Assembly: GCF_963675165.1 (NCBI RefSeq)
Contig: NC_087377.1
Location: forward strand, 14,876,198-14,940,197
Source of the DNA: Halichondria panicea
Lineage: Eukaryota > Porifera > Demospongiae > Suberitida > Halichondriidae
Reading direction: 5' to 3'
DNA length: 64,000 nucleotides
Shown here: one piece after another, positions 48,201 through 60,831 of the stretch
Layout of the letters: each line of letters starts with the position of its first letter
Position numbering within the stretch: position 1 is the first letter of the stretch
Position numbers and translations under genes: made by a program
The notes under the pieces: generated by a model
Told to the model about the DNA's origin: nothing
Databases searched by the model: none
Seen by the model: the letters and a program-made list of their open reading frames with translations, nothing else

Positions 48201-50284
48201 ACTGTCTGCCCAAAAGTGACCAGGATGAATTTGTGCGTAGGAACTGATAACTATACATGTAGATGTGTACACTTAAGTCACATGCCCACCTCCTGCCAGT
48301 AGAGCCACCAGTACTATACCACATGACCAAAGGTCAGCAGGTTCAGCGTGATAGTCCATACCAGCATACACCTATGGATGGGCACAACACAGTAGATCAC
48401 ACTAAACCATAAATACAGCTACCAAACAGCTGATGTGGTACTCGAACATGTACCAAACTGCTAATGATGGCTTTGCAAAACTCTGGTATAAAAACAAAGG
48501 TATAGCCTCCGCATTTATAGGTATAATTTATGTAGTTCAGTGATGTCCCCAAAATATTTGAAGTGGTGAATACTTTCACTCCTCACTTTCAATGCCTTCT
48601 TTATGTAGTGAACAGCAAACTAGGTCTAGAAAGTGGTTTTCTAATGGTGGTTATTTTGTCTGGTTAGCACCAATCACCACCAACTACCAACTAGTGTGGG
48701 CACTCTCAGCCAGGATAGTAGTAGCTCACCTCTGGAGCAATGTAAGGAGGAGTGCCACACCTCCTGCACAGCTTCCTCTCTTTGCCCTGATGTCTGAAGA
48801 CGGTGGATAGACCAAAATCAGATACTTTGAGCCGATCTGAATGGAGGGGGGAGGGGACGAGGTGATAAGTGTATGACAAGTTTGTTACAAAACACAATGA
48901 TAATTATTGAGAAATCAAATTCTGGTTTTGGCTGTAACGAGCGTACAGGTAAAGTTGGTACAGTGTATAGACACAAGCTCAAACTAACCGAATCCATCGA
49001 GCAGAATATTCTCGGGCTTGATGTCACGGTGGGCCACACCCCTTTTGTGCAGGTACTCCTGCAGATGGATAGTGTATAGATTTCAAACAGTACAAATATA
49101 ATGAGGCTTCACTGACTAGGACAAAACCGTAAATACTTACCACTCCTGACATGAGCTGCAAGAAGAAGTGCTGGGCCATTCCCGGTTCCATTCCATGGTC
49201 TGGTTCTGAAATCAAACAGTTTTCAGTGAGTAATATAATTATACGGAAACATATTTTAGAGCTCAAACATAAAGCCGTACAAAAGGAACAGCGAGGGTCC
49301 TAAGAGACAGTAATGTACAGTGGGAACCACTGAACATTTAAACACTAAGGAACGAAGTTTTGGCTATAATTATAACTATTTGCAGATATGTGGTTTTTGT
49401 GTAGGGGTTGGTTTATAAACAAACGGGACCTGGGTGCCTGCATGGTTTCGATATCATAATAGTCGGCAGGATCGAGTGCCATTAAAAGAGGTTCTACTTA
49501 GTTTTAAGAATGAATTGAGACCCACCTATCCTGTCAAATAGTTCACCACCATCAGCGTACTCCAGGAAGAGGTAATGCACACACCCACAAGTCCGCTGAC
49601 CGTAGAACTTGACAATATGGTCATCCTTCAACATCCGCAGTATGCAGATCTGGTGTGAGAATGGAGATTTAGCACTGTATTGGGTATGATACTTCCGTGT
49701 ATCACATGACTGCTTTACCATGGTGGTTGTGTGTGCCACACAGGGCTGCATTGAGGGGGGGGCGAGGGGGGTAATTCGCCCCCCCTGGCCACAGTTTTGC
49801 CCCCCCTAGGATCTGGCAGATTCATCTGTACTGCTATAATTCTGATGACTTCGCCCCTCCTACATTTTTAATTTTCCCAATTTGCCCCCCTGATCCAAAA
49901 TCCTGGATGCAGCCCTATGTGTGTAGTGTAAGTGAGGGTGCGTGGGTTGTGATTGTGGGTGTGTGGGTTTTGAGTGTGAGTGTGTGGGTTGTGGTGAGGG
50001 TGTGTGGGTGTGTGATGACGTACCTCCTTCCTCAAGCACTCGTGAGTGAGCCCCTCTCCATTCTCATCTACGGACATGATCTTCACAGCCACACACTCTT
50101 GAGTCTCCTTATGAACAGCCAGCTTCACTCTAGCAAAAAAGTCAAAATTTAAAATGTGTACTGTCGCAATCATACATGCTGAATTCTCTACTCACTCTCC
50201 ATAAGCACCCTCCCCCAGTGTTTGCATGAACTCCCAGCCATCCACAAACAGTTCCCTCTCTCCTTTATCCCCAGAGGAGCTCAT
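44490..50284 (-). CDS. CHEK1: Checkpoint kinase Chk1 (14 exons, 474 aa)
   Basis: Exons in coding order: 50284-50196, 50129-50024, 49649-49526, 49205-49141, 49058-48989, 48836-48730, 48371-48290, 47679-47575, 47100-47019, 45961-45842, 45670-45523, 45232-45104, 44927-44817, 44576-44490; total 1425 nt. Kinase domain: glycine loop GEGAYGE (24-30), catalytic K46 (VAVKI), catalytic D140 (HRDIKPEN), D158 (DFG), and APE then GELPWD. A linker carries SQ322 and TQ344 in TASQP and SFTQP, aligned with the two ATR sites of vertebrate Chk1. The C-terminal KA1 domain includes MTRFY, KLGYE, TVDRR and [17 protein letters not shown]. Length is close to human (476). Role: nuclear S/G2 checkpoint effector activated by ATR. 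The start at 50284 matches family length, though the frame stays open to an upstream Met at 50452. Confidence 0.96.
44984..45087. repeat. (AC)n microsatellite in CHEK1 intron 12
   Basis: About 100 bp of interrupted (AC)n on the + strand with GC and CT interruptions, ending about 17 bp from the CHEK1 exon 12 donor. In CHEK1 RNA it reads (GU)n. Confidence 0.9.
45234..45326. repeat. (TG)n microsatellite forming the CHEK1 intron 11 acceptor
   Basis: About 90 bp of (TG)n on the + strand, nearly pure to 45288. In CHEK1 RNA it is (CA)n running directly into the acceptor CACAG before exon 12. It replaces the normal pyrimidine tract with alternating CA. Confidence 0.9.
49741..49918. repeat. MITE-like inverted repeat in CHEK1 intron 2
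   Basis: CAGGGCTGCATTGAGG at the left and CCTGGATGCAGCCCTA at the right are inverted; the interior is G-rich, then C-rich (runs of G and CCCCCC). No clear target duplication. Confidence 0.55.
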
Positions 50285-50835
50285 AATTATACTGTCAGAT
50301 ACACTAACAATACAGCTACAGCGAGAAGAAAGGTCGTCAGAGGAGGAAGTACTAGGTCTACTTGGGCGTGGCCTGCTTAACCTCGATTTTATGGCCGCCC
50401 TCGAAACGAAATCGCGCAACGTGTGTGTCAAATCGCGATGATTAATATGCAAAAAGCAGCACTGCTTTCAGGCAAGGAACAGTGGCCATAACCTTTCAAA
50501 ATATATAATGTTTTTCCTCGGGATTTGTTTGCAGATCCACGAAGGAGATTGCCTTTGCTTGGCTTGTTACTGTTAGTATCCTCGACTGTCTGACACAAAA
50601 CAACCTCTTTGTACGAGTATGTAATATCTGAATAGGGCCGGGCTTGCCTAAATTGTATCAGTATTGAGCATCTACGAAAATTTTACAGTTCCACGTCACT
50701 ATCCCGAGCTGTACGAAAATTAATTATTTAAATGGGTACAGTAGTTCGTACGAAAACTTGCACCAAAGAAAAATACCAGCTATACAGTATTATTCATCAC
50801 TCTGCTTCAGAATGCATTTGCGATAATGTCATTGT

Positions 50836-50885
50836 TAGCCTCGAGACCAGGCCGACGTATTTTATTCGGCCTGGATTCGAGGCTA
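50836..50885. mobile_element. Foldback element, 50 bp, TAGCCTCGA family
   Basis: TAGCCTCGAGACCAGGCCGA and TCGGCCTGGATTCGAGGCTA face each other around a 10-base centre. The 9-bp flanks TGTCATTGT (50827-50835) and CGTCATTGT (50886-50894) differ at one base. It lies between CHEK1 and the sushi receptor; the remaining 50285-51342 interval has no gene but holds the 22680-like repeat at about 50650-50740. Confidence 0.85.
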
Positions 50886-51342
50886 CGTCATTGTGGGCTG
50901 AGGAATACTTTAGCCAGCTGCTAATATCACAACAAATACATCCCAAAATAACTATGAAGCTGCATGCAGTATATAGACTGAGATGAAATATTAATACAAT
51001 TTTAATGCACGCTGCTATCAACCACTTATGTTCCTTTAAACTTATTATATAAAAGCATATGTTACTATTATAAACAGGCACTAATTTTAACAAATTTGTA
51101 AATTATATCCAGAAAACGCATGAATCTCATTGATTATAAACCTTTTTCTGTACTTTTGATTATACTAAACTATAATAGCCTTTTATCTACATCTGACTCC
51201 AAACTTTCCTATAAAACTCATACTTATAGAAAATTATTACCAACTAAATTTACTGCAAATCCGCCCTAAAAGTAGAGAAAAATCTGAAAAACGCTAATAG
51301 TATAACCTTAAAGGTAATAGGAAGGTACACACTTTATAAGTT

Positions 51343-53415
51343 TCACAGTCCAACTGGTCCATATGCCTGGTTAGTGTTGAGTTCAATCTCATCTTTGGGT
51401 GACACCTCTTCATAAACAGGACCAGCTGGTGCAGTGGGTCCTACGTTAACGTGCCCTTTAGCTGCCGGGGAGTACACTGCCTTCTTACAAGAGCAAAGGT
51501 GCATCACTAGGAGTCCAGTGAGAAATCCAATGACTGTGAAAGCAACTGCAGTGACAACCACACTGATAGAAACAGCTGCATCAGTAGATAGAGTGGGTGA
51601 TGGAACTGTGAGTAAGGATGAGAAGGCCAACTTAAAAACGGGTGGGGCATACACAAAAGGATTGAATAAAAGAACACAATGCGCCGTAATTATACGGCCA
51701 ATTCTGACTCTGTGCAATATTACACTGGAGTGATGTAATACCCTCGAGTGCAGATATTGCACACAGTGCTGACTTACATAGTTTACGACTACTCATGCAC
51801 GTTATTGTGTATACGTACAACTTATGTATATACACTGCAATAGAGCAGGATCAGGATACCAGAGACCAGAGTTGTTACAAGTTACAGTCGCTGCACCCAC
51901 CAGTGAGAACCCAGGATCACATTGAAAGGTAATGATTGAGCTCTCGGTTAAGTTAGTGTTCTGAGAGTTGGTGTTGAGTAATGCTCCATTGAATGGAGGG
52001 GCAGGCAGAACACACGAAACTGCTGAGTAAAAAAATGCGTGATAATTATGGTGGGTGATGTACTTAAATTTTTAGATTAATTTTCAGACAATTTGCTCTT
52101 GTCCTACTCACATGGTGGGTGCACGTTATACTCGAATACTAAATAAGTCACTTACTAGGTTCATTTCTGCACATGTTCTCCCCCGGGTTCTTGTCCCACT
52201 CCCCTGTAGCTAGACAGGTGGCAGTCATTATCCCCTCAGGGAACAGTCCATTGTTACACTGAAAGTTGACTTGTGTACCAGGAATAGCTGGTACTGAATG
52301 ATTACTGGTGGTGCCATTTTGTGGTGGGTCCAGTTGATCCGTACACCTCATTGGAGGAGCTGTAAGGTGAGAATTTACAATAATTTCTACAACCAAGATC
52401 TTAACTAACGAGTAGGCTCAGTTGTTGATCTACACTCAATAGCCTCAGGGTATGGACTCCACATCAGCGTACCCTCACATGTCACTACTGTAACAGGAGA
52501 TACATACCCAGCATCACACTGGATGGTTACTGTGGATTCTGGCAATCTGCTGGAGACTGGTCGAAAGGCTCCATTTGTGGGTTTGATCAACACAGGACAA
52601 CCACCTGAGAGATGATGTGTGTTTGACGTATAATATAATTAAGTTGACAACTCACCAATCCTAAAGTTGTACTCAGCGGTTGTACTGTTCCCAGCACAGT
52701 TGGTAGCCACAATACTGACATTGTAGTCCATATTGTATTGAGCAGTCACAGTGACAGAGGTAGATGTCTGGATAGTAGCAGAGAGCTGGGCCGAAAGTGA
52801 GATGGTCACTGTGTAAGTGAGGTCATCTCTACCACCAGTCTCAGTAGGAGGGTCCCAACCAACTATCACACTGACTCTATCGGCTGAACTGCTATCAACA
52901 GAGTGACCGACTCTTTGAGGAAGAGAAGGAGGAACTGTGTTGAGAGAGAGTGTGGCCCGGGCATGAGTTACTCATAAGTGATGGAGTATACCTTACCAGC
53001 CAACTGAATAGTCGCTGATCCAATCTCATTTGAAGGGTTCAGACAAGTCACCATGACTCCATCCTTGGCTATTCTTGAGAGGGTAGATGCTATACTAGTA
53101 TTGTTGAGAGCAACCCGTGTCACAGTATAACCTGGTTGTGGCATCAGAGGTGTGTTGAGGGGAGTGAACTGGTTAACATTGATATTCGAAACATCAGATA
53201 GTGACCATCTCAGGTTAGCTCCAGGAGCAGTGCAGGTAAACGTGACTCTCTCCATTGAACACGGCCTCTCATCACTCACCAGGAAGGTTGCTGATAGAAG
53301 TGCAAACATAATGATATAATGCTATAGCTATACCAAATAAATTATGTATACCATTTATCCGAAGAGTTAAACTTAATGCCAACCAGTAAAAAACAGCAGC
53401 TCCCAATCCTGTCAT
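51343..53415 (-). CDS. Single-pass receptor: Ig-like, FN3, three sushi domains, TM (7 exons, 499 aa)
   Basis: Exons in coding order: 53415-53352, 53290-52997, 52934-52656, 52604-52410, 52359-52156, 52022-51822, 51605-51343; total 1500 nt, each domain on its own phase-1 exon. Exon 1 is a signal peptide (MTGLGAAVFYWLALSL). Exon 2 is an Ig-like domain (FTCTAPG ... MVTCLNP). Exon 3 is FN3 (VGWDPPTETGG). Exons 4-6 are sushi/CCP domains with paired cysteines (IQCDAGY, FQCNNGLF, FQCDPGF). Exon 7 has a TM helix (VVTAVAFTVIGFLTGLLVMH) and a tail with VYEEV and NQAYGPV tyrosine motifs. The donor of exon 6 (A|GTTGTA) is weak and was chosen because it keeps the last sushi cysteine. Likely a surface recognition or adhesion receptor; the ligand is unknown. 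Confidence 0.85.
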
Positions 53416-54680
53416 GATTAAACTTGCTGTTGAGCACTCTTAGCTATACGTAGTTACGTTCTATATTCAGGGATAAAGCTATTAAGGCCACAACAAGAGC
53501 TAGTTTTCTGTTTCTCATCCAGTTGTTTATTCAGCAACAACTTACCTGATGCGCATGCGCAAACCACACTTTGGCTGAGTGGGTGTGGTTTGCACATGCA
53601 AATAATTACACACAGCACCTGTAAGCTGATAATGCGAAAGATGTAATTATGTGGTCTCATTAACCTTTTTGTTTGGCTCAAGCTAGTGCAGGAGGTGACC
53701 TAGCGTTACTTTAGAGATAAATCGCAATGACAGTATTAGCCACCTTGATCCCAGGCCGAGTTTTCGCTTTTATAACGGTTAGGCGAACAACTATCCTAGT
53801 TGCCAAAAGCCTAAAATACCCCTGCCTGTATGTTTATAGATGTTATTTTTGTGCAATTTCATATTGTAAAAGACAAACTGTGAAATATATAAAAAAGTGA
53901 TGACGCTGCAAATATTTGTGGCTCATGCAGTTGCTGTTGTTCACCTCTCCAATACACATGCGCGCTACTTCTCCTTGTATGTAGTAACATTGGCAAGACG
54001 TTCTTTCTCTAAACTGATGACTTTGATCGAAACACTCTCTTTGGCTGCGATGTGCTGGTGTTCCAATAGTCTATATGCTGCTCCCAGTCCAGTCCAATAA
54101 TTACTATACGTACGTTTGTTCTTAAGCAGATTGAACTTCGTGTGTCCCAGGTATCCTGCGCAATGATATAATTATAGTAATAAATCTTTGCATATATACT
54201 ATAACGAGTGCTGCAAGCTGCACTGTGCTAATGCCTCTCGTCGCCGTGTTTGCTTTCGCTCTATAGAATGGAATAGAAGAGGTATTTATAATGTTATGTT
54301 ATTATACAATTTTTGAATTGAATTCCAGGCACTGTCAGTCATTATAGTAGAGGAGCTTAATGGAAATATAGAATTAAGTCTATATAATTATTATGATGGC
54401 TTGATGAGGATTTATAGAAGCATGTAGATCTACTGTGAATATAAAAATCAAGTCCTCTGTTTCCTGACAACTAAAAAAGGGGGTGGATCTGCAACAAGGT
54501 TAGAGAGGTTACAGTGGCTAGGGAATACTTAAATTTGGTAAAGATCATTAACTACACATAAATATGTTGACTGTGTCCTGTGTTGTGCATGTGAATGAAA
54601 TTTTAATTACTTTGCATGAACTATTCTCAATATATATAGCACACACACAAAAATCAGTGAACTATAAAGTAGAAACAAAA
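53416..54680. other. Divergent intergenic region between the two receptor genes
   Basis: 1.27 kb separates the two start codons, which read away from each other, so promoters of both genes may lie here. It holds a single foldback arm (CTTGATCCCAGGCCGAG, about 53748) and repeats shared with about 38300-39020 (CGAGTGCTGCAAGCTG, AAAAAAGGGGGTGGATCTGC). No intact gene is seen. Confidence 0.5.
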
Positions 54681-57600
54681 ATGAAGTTACTAGTGCTGTT
54701 TATAGTACTTGTATGGTCAAAGATCAATTTGTGCACTGCTACTGGTGATGCAGAAATGACAGTGAGCTTCACTCAGACCTCTTACACTGTAACAGAGGGA
54801 GAAGCTGTGTCAGTGTGTGTGACAGCCACCCCTGCACTGGTTGGAGAGGCTGTGGTGGTGATAGAACTGATGAGCAGAGAGGGATTCTCTCAAGGTATGC
54901 ATTTAACTAGTATCAATTAAGAGTTCATTCCTAATGAACTCTTAATTGCTAGTATGCATTGTTAGTGCTACTGTTTCCCTGGTGATTATTATATAGATCT
55001 CACTGTTGATCCGACAAGCACACTGACATTGACCAACACCACAACTCAAGTTTGCTGGAATGTTGCTGCTGTAGATGACTCTATATTTGAGAATTCTGAG
55101 ACTTCCACGCTGACACTGTCAGTGACAGCTGCACCGATAATTGCTGGAATGTCTGTGGTGCAGCAAAGTACTGCAATAGTTACTGTAATAGAAAATGATG
55201 GTGAGACTTCGTAACTTGCATTAATTGATGGTTGAATCATAACAATTCTTGTGCAGATGTCACGGTTGCAATGACAGATGATCAGAGGTCAGTCACTGAA
55301 GGAGGGACGGTAATGGTTTGTGTAACCTTGACTGGACAGTTGGGGAGAAGTGTGTTAGTGGGTCTGACCAGCATCATCGGAACTGGTAAAGTTATTGGGT
55401 GCGATGTTATCCTTCATGATCTCTTTCCATTAAAGCTTCGGCAGCAGACTTTGAACCAGTACCGGTTACAATACTATTCTCAGACTCTGCAACTGATACA
55501 GCAGACAATTGTATTCACATTGCAACAAATGGAGACAGTATTTTTGAGGCAAATGAGACGTTCACTGTGTCACTGGAGTCACTGTCATTGAAGGGAGGAG
55601 CCAAACCACAGTTATCACTGTGGATGATGATGGTAAGATTATAATTTATAGTTGCATACTCATATGTTATTTTAATGAGTGGATTGCGAGACTGTATATA
55701 CTGTGAATGAGATAACCATAACAAGAATGTGTTTATCTTTTTCTGCAAACAATATTTCATACCTTGACCTGATGGCGCAGTTCTGTAGACTGTGAAAAGA
55801 AAAAGCTGTGTCATGGTATACAGTTATACAGTGCATGGGTTTCATACAAACATCGATATTACGTATCGACCATCTATAGATCTGCTGCTGAAACGTTGCC
55901 TGCTTTGCAGATAGAATTGTAGGTGCAGCTTTATGCTGTTCTGTGCTGGAGCGCGCTCATATAATATTTGTAAATAATAATAGTTGGGTGCATGTGCAGC
56001 CGTACGAGAGTACTATATGGTTTAGGGGGTTGATAATATTGCTATAGATGCTGTTGTTTCCATGGTCACTCCTACCATGACAACTACCGAGGGTGGTGTG
56101 GCTTATGTGTGTGCTAATCTGGTCAGTCCATCTGGTGGAACAAGTGTACCCATCACTGTTGTGTTTACTTGGAGTGGAGGTGTGTAAACTATACTGTTGT
56201 CTTTGTGTGATTGCTCTAATTACATAGGATCGGACTCTGCAACCTTCTCAGTTAACTCAAACGCAGACACTCAGGCATGTATACAACTGAGAGAAGCAGA
56301 TGATGATATATTCGGGACGTCTCCAATACCAGTGAATACTGTTTTGTTGAGCAGTGTCAACTCAAGAGTGACTGTTGGAACGAATAGTCAAACCACAATA
56401 ACAGTCAGGGATGATGATGGTATATGACGTGTCATGTGTGTGTATGAGTTGCTATCTTATATCCACTGCGCAGATGTCACTATTGAAATGAAGAATGCTA
56501 TTCTGAACCAAAATGAAAGTGATGGTGATGTCATTGTCTGTGCAGTACTCACTGGGCCCTCAGGTGGTCTTGGACAATGTCACTGTCCAGTTCACTGCTC
56601 CAGCAAACCTATCTCCTAATGGACAACTGACACGTATGTTTGTAAATACATCTTGTTATAACTAATACACAGATTATGCTCATTGTACATGCACACATAA
56701 TTATATAGTAACCTTCCCAAGTGGAGCTGCACTTCTCTCTGAACAATGCATTACTTACACTGATCCTGTGAGCGATGATGAACTGTTTGAGACCACAAGT
56801 CCACTTGCATCATTCATTGTGACGTTGAGTGCTAACCAGGATCGTGTTACTGCCACTGGTACCACCACAATCAACGTATACGATGATGATGGTGAGATAA
56901 TATTCTCCATAATAATAAGTATAGGCTTGATTGACGTGATTTATATTATAATGTGCAGATGCTGTGTTGGCTCTACAAAACACATTATACAACTTACAAG
57001 AAGCAACCAACGAGACTGGACAGATATGTGTGATGCGTGTGGGGCCAGCTGGTGGTCTGGCCAATCCAGTACAAGTGTATTTCATCATTAGCACAACTAA
57101 TATTTTAAGTCCAGCAAGTTAGTCAAATTCCATAATTATCAAACAGCACTATTCACTGTATGCACAGCTCGTGGTGTTGACTATACTGTTGATGTTCAGT
57201 TGCAAACTAGTACAAGATTGGACGTTCCTGTTTGTATCACCGTGACAATAGTGGATGACACAATAGCCGACCCTGGAGAATCATTCAGAGTTCAAGTATC
57301 CACTTTGAATGCAGACAGAGTTTCTTTCAGTAATGGCATCTCAGAAGCAACTATCAATATCATCAATGATGATGGTAACCTTGTAACTGTGATTATAATT
57401 ACAATATCCTTTCCTTTTATTTACAGTTTTGGCTGGTCCAACAAACCTAAGAAGTATCAGAACAGCCTCGACTAGTGTCACCTTGCAATGGAATGCTCCT
57501 GACAGCCAGTCATTATCTACAAGCCTGGTTAGCTATACTGTAATGTGGAACAATGAGCAAAGAACATTGACGTCTGTTCAGCTCCAATACACTATACGTC

Positions 57601-59551
57601 AGCTGGTCCTATTTCAAGAGTATCAATTTTCTGTTCATGCCAATTTTGCGGATGGGAGCAGGAGTAACTCTATTTCCATTAACGTTACAACACTGCAGGA
57701 TGGTAAGCTACACAGATATATAAAAGCTTACTTTCATACTTTTTATAGTTCCAGGAGGTCCACCTGCTATGCTGATGGCTTCACCCACGGCAGCCACCCA
57801 CACGGCAACCACCCTCACCCTCTCCTGGGATCCAGCAGCTGAACCTAATGGAGTCATCATCACCTACACACTGTATGTGGACTACCTCAATGGAACCACC
57901 ACAAACATCGCTACTCCATCCACAATTTTCCTATTATCTCCCCTGAGGCCCTATCAAAGTACTATGTCAGTGCAAGTATCAGCCAGTACTTCAGTTGGTG
58001 AGGGACCAAGAACACTCAGTATGAACTTCACTACAGCTGAGGCCAGTGAGTGCAGTGCATACAATGCATGCTGTCTCATGTTACATGTAGTATATATATG
58101 CAAATGTCATGTGATAAATCCTTCCTTCAGAGTCTGGCCCAGTTGGTAGTCTGAGAGTCCTAAGAGTGAATGAAACCACCTTCACTGTCAACTGGATTGC
58201 GCCTGCCGAGGTCAATGGAGTATTACTAACATACACCATCAGCACCAACGAGGAAGGAAGCAGCTCAGTAGTAGAGCACTACAACACTTTAGCTGCTTCG
58301 TTCTCTATACATGAATTAGGTAAACAGATAGTCAATGTCTAGTATAGTGCATCACCTCCCTCCACCTACAGTCCCCTATACTCCATATGTGGTATCAGTG
58401 GCTGCCATCAATGGCGTTGGTTTTGGAGTGGCTGCCAGTGTTGTAGAATTCACTGCTGAAGGAAGTAAGGTTTTCCCCTTCACTGAATGATCCTATCATA
58501 TTGTATACACACAGTTCCTCCATTCCATCCTCGAGATATTGGTTCCACTCGACTGAATGGAACAGCTGTCCGGGTGTCATGGATACCACTCAGTCGCTCA
58601 GAGGCTAGAGGCTTCATCACTAACTATACATCATCACCTACTGGAGAGTTGGCTCTAATGCTGCGAATGCTAGTACCATTACTGTGTCTGGGGAAGACGC
58701 CAGCTCTGCTATAATTATTAATCTCAACTCAAACTCTGATTACTACTTTACAGTGTCAGCTGGTACAGTACAGGGATTGGGAAATGTCAGTGTGTTGCCA
58801 TGGTTATACCCGGACAGTCTATACCCACACAAGTACAGTCACCAGGGAATCAATGTATGCACGTGCAAGGATATTATTATGCCTGCATGTATTCAACCTT
58901 CCGCTTATAAATAATGTTTTTTACAGCAATGGTGGGAGTGATTGCTGGAGCTGTTGTAGGACTGATCGTTGCCGTGGTTCTACTGACAATCATAGTCTGC
59001 ATTGCTTGCATGTAAGTTTCAATAATTTATTTGTCAAAACCTAAGTAAATCTCAGAATTAGGAGAAGACAACATGGTAGGCCTAAACAGGAAAGTGCATG
59101 TAAGTATTGTTTACACTAAGTAGTTACTGACTACATATCACACGCACAGCAAGTAATCCCGCATATGGTATGTCTGTTATACAAGCTCCTAATGATGCAG
59201 TCAACATCCAATCAAATGATGAGCACACATATGAACATGTACAAGGTATAAGGTGCATGATATACTAGTGTCTAATTATTAGCATTATATACATGCATGT
59301 CTGTATTACGTGTCACACTGTATACTGTGTGTGTGTGTGTGTGCGTGTGTGTCACTGTGTGTAGGTCATCATGATTATGGCTATCTTTCAGATATACATG
59401 TAGATGAGGTGCTTTACGAAACTATCGATCCTGACAGAAACAGCGGTGAAGGTTTGTGGGCCAATTAATGTGTGTTATTCCCAGTAATCACTATTATACA
59501 GGTGAAGCAGTTATGGTATCAGGCAATGCAGCTTACAGAGTGAGATTGTGA
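54681..59551 (+). CDS. Calx-beta/FN3 single-pass membrane protein (20 exons, three frameshifts)
   Basis: Exons: 54681-54894, 54997-55200, 55257-55385, 55445-55632, 56048-56179, 56228-56419, 56474-56633, 56709-56891, 56959-57117, 57168-57374, 57427-57702, 57749-58045, 58131-58319, 58372-58464, 58515-58789, 58927-59011, 59056-59099, 59150-59245, 59365-59451, 59502-59551. After a signal peptide (MKLLVLFIVLVWS) come five Calx-beta-like repeats, each on two exons, with the hallmark DDDG or NDDG endings, then four FN3 domains, a TM helix (GAVVGLIVAVVLLTIIVCIA) and a tail with NPAY, TYEHV and LYETI. Exons 4, 7 and 15 each show one frame change (near 55590, 56567 and 58635), with similarity continuing in another frame and splice sites intact. 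It may be a recent pseudogene, a polymorphic allele or an assembly error. Role inferred: calcium-dependent adhesion or allorecognition at the surface. Confidence 0.75.
59328..59364. repeat. (TG)n run at the exon 19 acceptor of the Calx-beta gene
   Basis: TGTGTGTGTG with interruptions leads into the acceptor GTGTGTAG at 59364. Purine-alternating, so the pyrimidine tract is poor. Confidence 0.7.
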
Positions 59552-60420
59552 TGTCATAGAACACAAAATGTAACTGTATATATACGTGTCAATCAGTGCA
59601 TGCTGATAGTATTTTTGCACGGCATTGTAATAGCAGAGAGTTGTGTTCTTTTTAAATGAGAAATTTGACCTCACAAAACTCAAAAACAAAACTTTCTATC
59701 TGTTCATATGACGTCACGCACCCAATTAACCATTAATGCAATACAGCAAATGAAATATTAATAAGCTGTCAATTTACGCGGTGTACTGAGTGGTTGTATA
59801 CTGTTACTTATGCCGGGTGATGGAGAGAGTCACCTGCCACAGCTACCACGTGCATTGCACCTCGCTGACCAGCCAAGTACGTGGCCACCTCGCAAATACT
59901 TTCACTACATTGCGGTAAATGGTTGCAGGTGCCTAAGCAATTATTGTCATGACCTGCAGTGCTTTGTTGTATTATTGCAGGTGACCTTCTCAAGTATCGA
60001 CTTATTTAAAATAATAATAAAAAAATTATGATTATGACAAACTGTGGGTCCATGGCAATTATAGTTGGGCTAGCTCTATAAACATCAATAAGTATTCATT
60101 ATTGCCATGGACTTCTAAGCTTCTACAGCAGGGGGAACTGATTCCCAATAGATCTGGGGGGGGGGCTTAATATTTCAAAGATTTAGCCTGGCTCTTACCA
60201 TAGATATTATAGATCGATGTGATTAAACCTACTGCACTGAGCATTGTCAAACGGAAGTTTTTCTTCACTGAATTTATTAACTAGTTGTTGCTAAAAATAA
60301 ATAATGAGCTCTACAGAATTGCTAGATCTTTGGCATTGACTATAATCACATTTGCAACATCTTGTGATGCCCAAATTACATGCAGGTAAGACGGAATTGT
60401 TGTAGTCTATTGAATTGTCT
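59552..60420. other. Intergenic, no supported gene
   Basis: 3' side of the Calx-beta gene. Contains AT-rich tracts and CACCTGCCACAGCTACCACG near 59830. No exon with a recognisable domain. Confidence 0.4.
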
Positions 60421-60831
60421 ATTATTCTAGATGAGATCTCAAGTGCGGCTGGTAAAAAATTCGTGGTTGTGGTTTCCAAAGAAACTTGCATTTGGGTCTA
60501 ATAGAAGACGAGTTGTTCTTGTCACAAACCCAGAGTCTGAGTGCATGTTAATTTCACAGTCACTCCAATCAGTGTGAACGTTTCTTCCTTTTCAACTAGT
60601 GTGAACGTTCCATTCAGTTTTGAGGTGTTTTCTGTCAATGAAAGGAACAAGGGGATCCTTGTTGAAGCCGACGGAAACATCAATTTGTATGGGATGTCTT
60701 ATAATTTAGAATCTGCAGATACCTTTTTAGCGTTACCATGTTCTAGCTACACTAGTGTGATTTTGTTGGTGGCTTGTGAAAATGGAACTGTTGTCAAATA
60801 TTCAATATTCCTCAACAATGACACTAAATAG
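60421..60831 (+). pseudogene. Fragment resembling an IgGFc-binding N-terminal domain
   Basis: Pieces in changing frames read SAAGKKFVVVVSKE, VVLVTNPES, then an open stretch from about 60541 to the stop at 60831 with HVNFTVTPISVNVS, GILVEADGNINLYGMSYN and DTFLALPCSSY. The pattern (xFxxxxTNP..., then VxADxxIxxYGxxxx...DxFLALP) resembles the IgGFc_binding domain of Fcgbp-like mucin proteins. At least two frame changes precede 60541 and no neighbouring exons are recognised, so it is probably a relic. The family call rests on motif memory only. Confidence 0.45.
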
